Assembly (NCBI GenBank): GCA_002753185.1
Contig: PDZX01000042.1
Coordinates: 1 to 35,019 of the forward strand
Length of the DNA stretch: 35,019 nucleotides
Reading direction: 5' to 3'
Source of the DNA: Magnetococcales bacterium WMHbin3
GTDB lineage: Bacteria; Pseudomonadota; Magnetococcia; Magnetococcales; Magnetaquicoccaceae
Shown: positions 31,846 through 35,019 of the stretch, one piece after another
Numbering within the stretch: the first letter of the stretch is position 1
Layout of the letters: every line of letters begins with the position of its first letter
Notes under the pieces: generated by a model
Seen by the model: the letters and a program-made list of their open reading frames with translations, nothing else
What the model was told of the DNA's origin: nothing
Database searches by the model: none
Translations under genes and position numbers: made by a program

Positions 31846-33372
31846 ATGTCGGAAACAGCCTTGAAAATCGACGTGGTCACCGGCAACCCCGCCAACTGGC
31901 CTGCGGACGCACTGGTCATCGGGGTCTACCAGGGCGGGGAACCGCAGCCGGCGCTCTCCCAGTGCGGGACCGTGGTGGAGGCGGAAGTGCGCCGCGTCCT
32001 GAAGGCGGGCTGGATGCGGGGTGACTGCGGCGAAACCCTCTGGCTCCCCACCCCGCTGGCGGGGGGATTGACCATCGGTCGGCTGTTGCTGGTGGGATTG
32101 GGACGGGAGCATCTGCTCACCCTGGAGAGCTTCCGCGCCCTGGGGGCCACGGTGGTCAAGGCGTGCGAACGAGGGAGCGTGGACGTGGCGGTCTGCCTGC
32201 TGGCCGAGGACAAGCACCATGGCATCAAGCACTGGCAGATCCTGGAAACCATGGCCGAGGGGGCCTGGATGGGCGGGTACCGCTTCGACCGGTTGCAAAG
32301 CGACCGCGGGCAGGAGTCTCCCCGGCACGTCATGAAGAAGCTGCTCTTCGGCGTGCGCGAGGAGCGGCTGGAGCGCTGCCGGAAACTGTTCGACAAGGTA
32401 GAAAAGATCACCAGGGGCGTCATGTTCGCGCGGGATCTGGCCAACATGCCGGCCAACCTGCTGACCCCCGATATCCTGGCGGGCAAGGCCAGGGAACTGG
32501 CGGAGCGGTTTCCGATCCAGACCACGATCCATGATGTCCAGTCACTGGCGCAAAAAGAGATGAACGGGATCCTGGCGGTGGGCCAGGGGAGCGTCCATCC
32601 CCCCTGCCTGATCGTCATGGAGTACCGCAACGGGGGGAACCGTCCGACCATGACGGTGGTGGGCAAGGCGATCACCTTCGACGCCGGGGGGATCTCCCTG
32701 AAGCCGGCGGAGAAGCTGGAGGACTCGAAATTCGACATGTGCGGCGGGGCGGCGGTATTCGGCTTCATGCAGGCCATCGCCGAGATGAACCTGCCGGTGA
32801 ACGCGGTGGGGATCGTGCCGGCGGCGGAGAATCTCCCGTCCGGATCGGCCCAGCGGCCCGGCGACATCATTAAAACCGCCAAGGGGATCTTTGTCGAGGT
32901 GATCAATACCGACGCGGAGGGACGCCTGATCCTGGCCGATGCCCTGCATTACGCCGCCACCTTCGATCCGGATGTCATCATCGACCTGGCCACCCTGACC
33001 GGGGCGTGCGTCGTCGCCCTGGGGACGCACGCCAGCGGCCTGATGGGCAACAACAGCGCCCTGCTCGACAAGTTGCGCAAGGCCGGCGAGGCCAGCGGGG
33101 AGCGGCTCTGGCCCCTGCCCCTCTTCCAGGAGTATCAGGAGCAGATCAAGTCGGTTTTCGCCGACATCAAGAACACCGGAGGCCGGGAGGGCGGGGCCAT
33201 CACCGCCGGGTGTTTCCTCTCCCGGTTCGTGGACGAGGCGCGGGCCTGGGCGCACCTGGACATCGCGGGCACCGCCGTGGACCTGACCGGGACCAAGGCG
33301 CATCTCCCCAAGGGGGCGGTGGGCTACGGCGTGCGCCTCTTGTGCCGCTATGTCCTCAAGGAGCGCATTTAG
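31846..33372 (+). CDS. pepA: Leucyl aminopeptidase (cytosol aminopeptidase, M17)
   Basis: Cytoplasmic two-metal peptidase of 508 residues that removes N-terminal residues; in some bacteria PepA also binds DNA. VGKAITFDAGGISLKP with metal/catalytic Lys and Asp, SKFDMCGGAAV, and the PROSITE motif NTDAEGRLILADAL are all intact. AAGGA precedes ATG 31846. It is followed after two bases by holC, the usual proteobacterial pepA-holC arrangement. Confidence 0.95.
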   Translation: MSETALKIDVVTGNPANWPADALVIGVYQGGEPQPALSQCGTVVEAEVRRVLKAGWMRGDCGETLWLPTPLAGGLTIGRLLLVGLGREHLLTLESFRALGATVVKACERGSVDVAVCLLAEDKHHGIKHWQILETMAEGAWMGGYRFDRLQSDRGQESPRHVMKKLLFGVREERLERCRKLFDKVEKITRGVMFARDLANMPANLLTPDILAGKARELAERFPIQTTIHDVQSLAQKEMNGILAVGQGSVHPPCLIVMEYRNGGNRPTMTVVGKAITFDAGGISLKPAEKLEDSKFDMCGGAAVFGFMQAIAEMNLPVNAVGIVPAAENLPSGSAQRPGDIIKTAKGIFVEVINTDAEGRLILADALHYAATFDPDVIIDLATLTGACVVALGTHASGLMGNNSALLDKLRKAGEASGERLWPLPLFQEYQEQIKSVFADIKNTGGREGGAITAGCFLSRFVDEARAWAHLDIAGTAVDLTGTKAHLPKGAVGYGVRLLCRYVLKERI

Positions 33373-33374
33373 GC

Positions 33375-33854
33375 ATGGCCCGCTCCCGCGAGGGGATGCC
33401 CACGGCGCGGTTCTACCAATTGGCCGGCTCCTCCCTGGAAACGGCCCTCGCCGCGCTGCTGGCCAAAATCCTGGAACAAAACGGCCGCGCCTGCGTCCTG
33501 GCCAGGGACGCGCTCCACCTGCGGCAACTGGACGAACTGCTGTGGCGGCATCCCCCGCAACGCTTTCTGCCGCACGGCCCCTGGGACGGACCGGATCCGG
33601 AACGACAGCCGGTGCTGCTCGCCCTGGAGCCGGACGACCGCAACGGGGCGACGATCCTGTTGCTGACCGGCCCCCGTCCGGTGGTGGAGGCGGCCCGCTT
33701 CGACATGGTGGTGGATTTCGTCACGGGCCGCGAGGATCATCTGGTTGGGGCGCGTTCGCGGTACCGCGACTACCGCAACCAGGGGTGTCTGATGGAGTAT
33801 TGGGTGCAATCCGCGAACGGACGCTGGACCAGACAGGACAAAAAGGAAGGATAG
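33375..33854 (+). CDS. holC: DNA polymerase III chi subunit
   Basis: Clamp-loader accessory protein of 159 residues that links the psi subunit to single-strand-binding protein. ARFYQLAGSSLETALAALLAKILE at the start, LDELLWRHPPQRFLPHG and PVLLALEP follow the HolC order. ATG 33375 is preceded by AAGGAG at 11 bases, formed by the last pepA codons; ATG 33396 would also work. The C-terminal part (RDYRNQGCLMEYW) is a little longer than E. coli HolC. Position after pepA supports the call. Confidence 0.85.
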   Translation: MARSREGMPTARFYQLAGSSLETALAALLAKILEQNGRACVLARDALHLRQLDELLWRHPPQRFLPHGPWDGPDPERQPVLLALEPDDRNGATILLLTGPRPVVEAARFDMVVDFVTGREDHLVGARSRYRDYRNQGCLMEYWVQSANGRWTRQDKKEG

Positions 33855-33857
33855 ACC

Positions 33858-34199
33858 ATGCAACCCACCATTGTGACCGTGCTGCTGCTCATCTGCTCGA
33901 ACGTCTTCATGACCTTCGCCTGGTACGCCCACCTCAAGCATCTCAACGAGCGCGCCTGGTACATGGCGGCGTTGGTGAGCTGGGGGATCGCCCTGTTCGA
34001 GTATCTGTTGCAGGTCCCGGCAAACCGGATCGGCTACGGGGAGATGACCTTGCCGCAACTCAAGATCGTCCAGGAGGTGATCACCCTGGCGGTTTTCGCG
34101 CCATTTGCCATTCTCTACATGGGCCAGCCGTTGAAGCTGGACTTCCTGTGGGCCGGATGTTGCCTGCTTGGGGCGGTTTATTTCATTTTTCGCGCGTGA
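33858..34199 (+). CDS. DUF486/DMT-like small membrane protein
   Basis: Protein of 113 residues with four predicted transmembrane helices. CSNVFMTFAWYAHLKHL, SWGIALFEYLLQVPANRIGY and LKIVQEVITLAVFAPFA are typical of the DUF486 family, distant relatives of drug/metabolite transporters; substrate unknown. AGGAAGGA precedes the ATG. It starts three bases after holC and is in the pepA-holC transcript. The last 17 bases overlap the convergent FmdE-domain gene. Confidence 0.88.
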   Translation: MQPTIVTVLLLICSNVFMTFAWYAHLKHLNERAWYMAALVSWGIALFEYLLQVPANRIGYGEMTLPQLKIVQEVITLAVFAPFAILYMGQPLKLDFLWAGCCLLGAVYFIFRA

Positions 34200-34779
34200 T
34201 GACGGTGTGCTCTCCGGCATCCTTCAGGATCGCCACCACCCGCTCCCGCCACATATCGCCGAAGGCGCGCCGTTCCGCCGGCGTGGCATGCCCCCCAAGG
34301 ATTCGCGGCAGCAGTTCCCCCATGCGCGGATCGGGTGGAAAATGGCGCGGGGAGTAGCTCACCTCCACCCGTCGCCCGTTGGAAAGGCGGCGAAAGAGAA
34401 ACGGTCCCCCGGAGTTCGGCATGTCGCCGAAGCGCATCAGCCGCAACCGGGCAAATTGTCCGGCCAACCCGTGAAAGCCGTTGTCCGCCGCCGCTCCGGT
34501 GACGAGGGTGAAAATCTGGGTGATGGGTCCGGTCACCCCTTCGTCCATGCGGCCCGGCACTTCGATGGCCACATCCCCGCGTTCGGGCAGGCCGTCGGGA
34601 TAGAGGGCATCCAGTGCCCGTTTGGCCATCAGAAAGGCCCCGGCCACGGTTGGGCAGGCGTGACCCGCCAGTTTGACCGCGTCCGCGAAGGTGTAGGTGA
34701 ACGGTTCATCGCCCGCTCCCAGGAGTTCGGCCAGGGGGTCGTGCAGCGTGATGGACGGGGTGGTTGGAAACATGGCCAT
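34183..34779 (-). CDS. FmdE-domain protein
   Basis: Protein of 198 residues. DAVKLAGHACPTVAGAFLMAKRAL resembles the GHxCPG opening of FmdE (formylmethanofuran dehydrogenase subunit E-like) domains. GRMDEGVTGPITQIFTLVTGA matches the later DAIQ-x-TG block in spirit. The usual second cysteine set is absent and there is no zinc ribbon. It is not evidence for methanofuran chemistry; stand-alone FmdE proteins in bacteria are of unknown function and often sit near molybdenum or metal genes. AGGAG precedes ATG 34779, and an operator-like palindrome lies at 34800-34827. Confidence 0.65.
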   Translation of the reverse strand: MAMFPTTPSITLHDPLAELLGAGDEPFTYTFADAVKLAGHACPTVAGAFLMAKRALDALYPDGLPERGDVAIEVPGRMDEGVTGPITQIFTLVTGAAADNGFHGLAGQFARLRLMRFGDMPNSGGPFLFRRLSNGRRVEVSYSPRHFPPDPRMGELLPRILGGHATPAERRAFGDMWRERVVAILKDAGEHTVITREK

Positions 34780-34799
34780 TGGTTCTCCTGAGTTTGCTG

Positions 34800-34827
34800 A
34801 AATCGTATTTCAGTTGAAATGCGATTT
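34800..34827. promoter_or_regulatory. Operator-like inverted repeat upstream of the FmdE-domain gene
   Basis: AAATCGTATTTCA and TGAAATGCGATTT are 13-base arms with one mismatch around a GT centre. The element starts 21 bases before the ATG, where a repressor would block transcription. The AT-rich bases beyond it (TAAATATAAAC) could contain the promoter. Confidence 0.5.
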
Positions 34828-34850
34828 GGTAAATATAAACCATTAGGGGT

Positions 34851-35019
34851 CCAGGGGGATTATCCCCCTGGTGGGATCCAAGGGCGAAGCCCTTGGGACT
34901 TTGACTTTCAGCGCGCTCTTCTCAAGAAGCTTTTTTCGCGCGCCTTTTGCGCGAAAAAAGCGCCGCGCGCCGCCTTCGCAGGCTCTCTTTTCGTTTCCGC
35001 TTTTTGGAAACGAAAAGAG
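34851..35019. repeat. Hairpin array at the window end (dispersed-repeat type)
   Basis: Four perfect inverted repeats follow one another: CCAGGGGGAT (34851-34860/34862-34871), CCAAGGGC (34878-34885/34889-34896), GCTTTTTTCGCGC (34929-34941/34949-34961) and CTCTTTTCGTTTCC (34985-34998/35006-35019). A weaker CTTC/GAAG pair lies at 34918-34929. No coding frame is present. The last arm ends exactly at the last base of the window, as expected if the contig stops inside a multi-copy element. Confidence 0.8.

Noticed and set aside
34183..34779. Formylmethanofuran dehydrogenase subunit, implying C1 metabolism
   Set aside because: Only the stand-alone domain is present, with a reduced cysteine set and no fmd/fwd neighbours.

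Overview
The window is a 35 kb, GC-rich stretch of chromosome-like DNA from a Gram-negative proteobacterium. LptF and LptG, HolC, a Tat-exported molybdoenzyme, RfbD and a SdhABE-type succinate dehydrogenase/fumarate reductase all fit that. I suspect a member or relative of the magnetotactic Magnetococcales lineage, because that lineage often carries Rpn/DUF4351 proteins, VKEYLP-type kinases and GGTCCAGGGGGA-type hairpin repeats. This is an inference; no ribosomal or magnetosome gene is present to prove it. Both ends look like assembly ends rather than natural borders. The first 59 bases are a perfect inverted copy of bases 3008-3066, and the last 170 bases are a dense array of perfect hairpins.

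Layout. (1) 1-4.84 kb, minus strand: sdhA-sdhB-sdhE and a 3'-truncated pabB, driven by a good sigma70-type promoter at 4809-4836. (2) 4.86-10.31 kb, minus strand: two tandem paralogous TIR-STAND-TPR proteins, probably anti-phage or self/non-self sensors, with a divergent Rpn-type PD-(D/E)XK protein at 10.44-11.40 kb. (3) 11.48-14.46 kb: rfbD and a GT4 glycosyltransferase, convergent with a UPF0104/LPG-synthase-like flippase-type membrane protein. (4) 14.71-17.93 kb: a membrane Ser/Thr kinase with six N-terminal DDEATV repeats and twelve Sel1 repeats outside the kinase domain. (5) 17.95-18.96 kb: small genes, including an orphan IS1 InsA-like zinc-ribbon protein. (6) 18.97-27.3 kb: the most interesting region, described below. 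(7) 27.3-29.4 kb, minus strand: four small exported Pro/Tyr-rich proteins in an operon. (8) 29.5-34.8 kb: lptF-lptG, pepA-holC, a DUF486 membrane protein and an FmdE-domain protein.

The centrepiece is an operon for a periplasmic molybdopterin enzyme of the nitrite oxidoreductase (NXR)/NarGH clade: a Tat-exported catalytic subunit, a four-cluster iron-sulfur subunit, a haem-b-binding lipoprotein and, beyond a terminator, a TorD-type chaperone. Upstream lie two FNR/DNR-type boxes, one perfect, placed as in a class II activated promoter. A Crp/Fnr protein with an intact E-x2-S-R recognition helix but no N-terminal Fe-S cysteines is encoded just downstream. Together these suggest an anaerobically or NO-induced NXR-type nitrate reductase rather than a constitutive nitrite oxidase. 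Between torD and the regulator sits a ParDE module whose toxin has an in-frame stop at codon 6.

No tRNA, rRNA, CRISPR array or complete insertion sequence was seen. No gene-free stretch exceeds 300 bases; the longest are 18965-19220 (promoter region of the molybdoenzyme operon), 14460-14712 (divergent promoters) and 34780-35019 (operator-like palindrome plus hairpin array).
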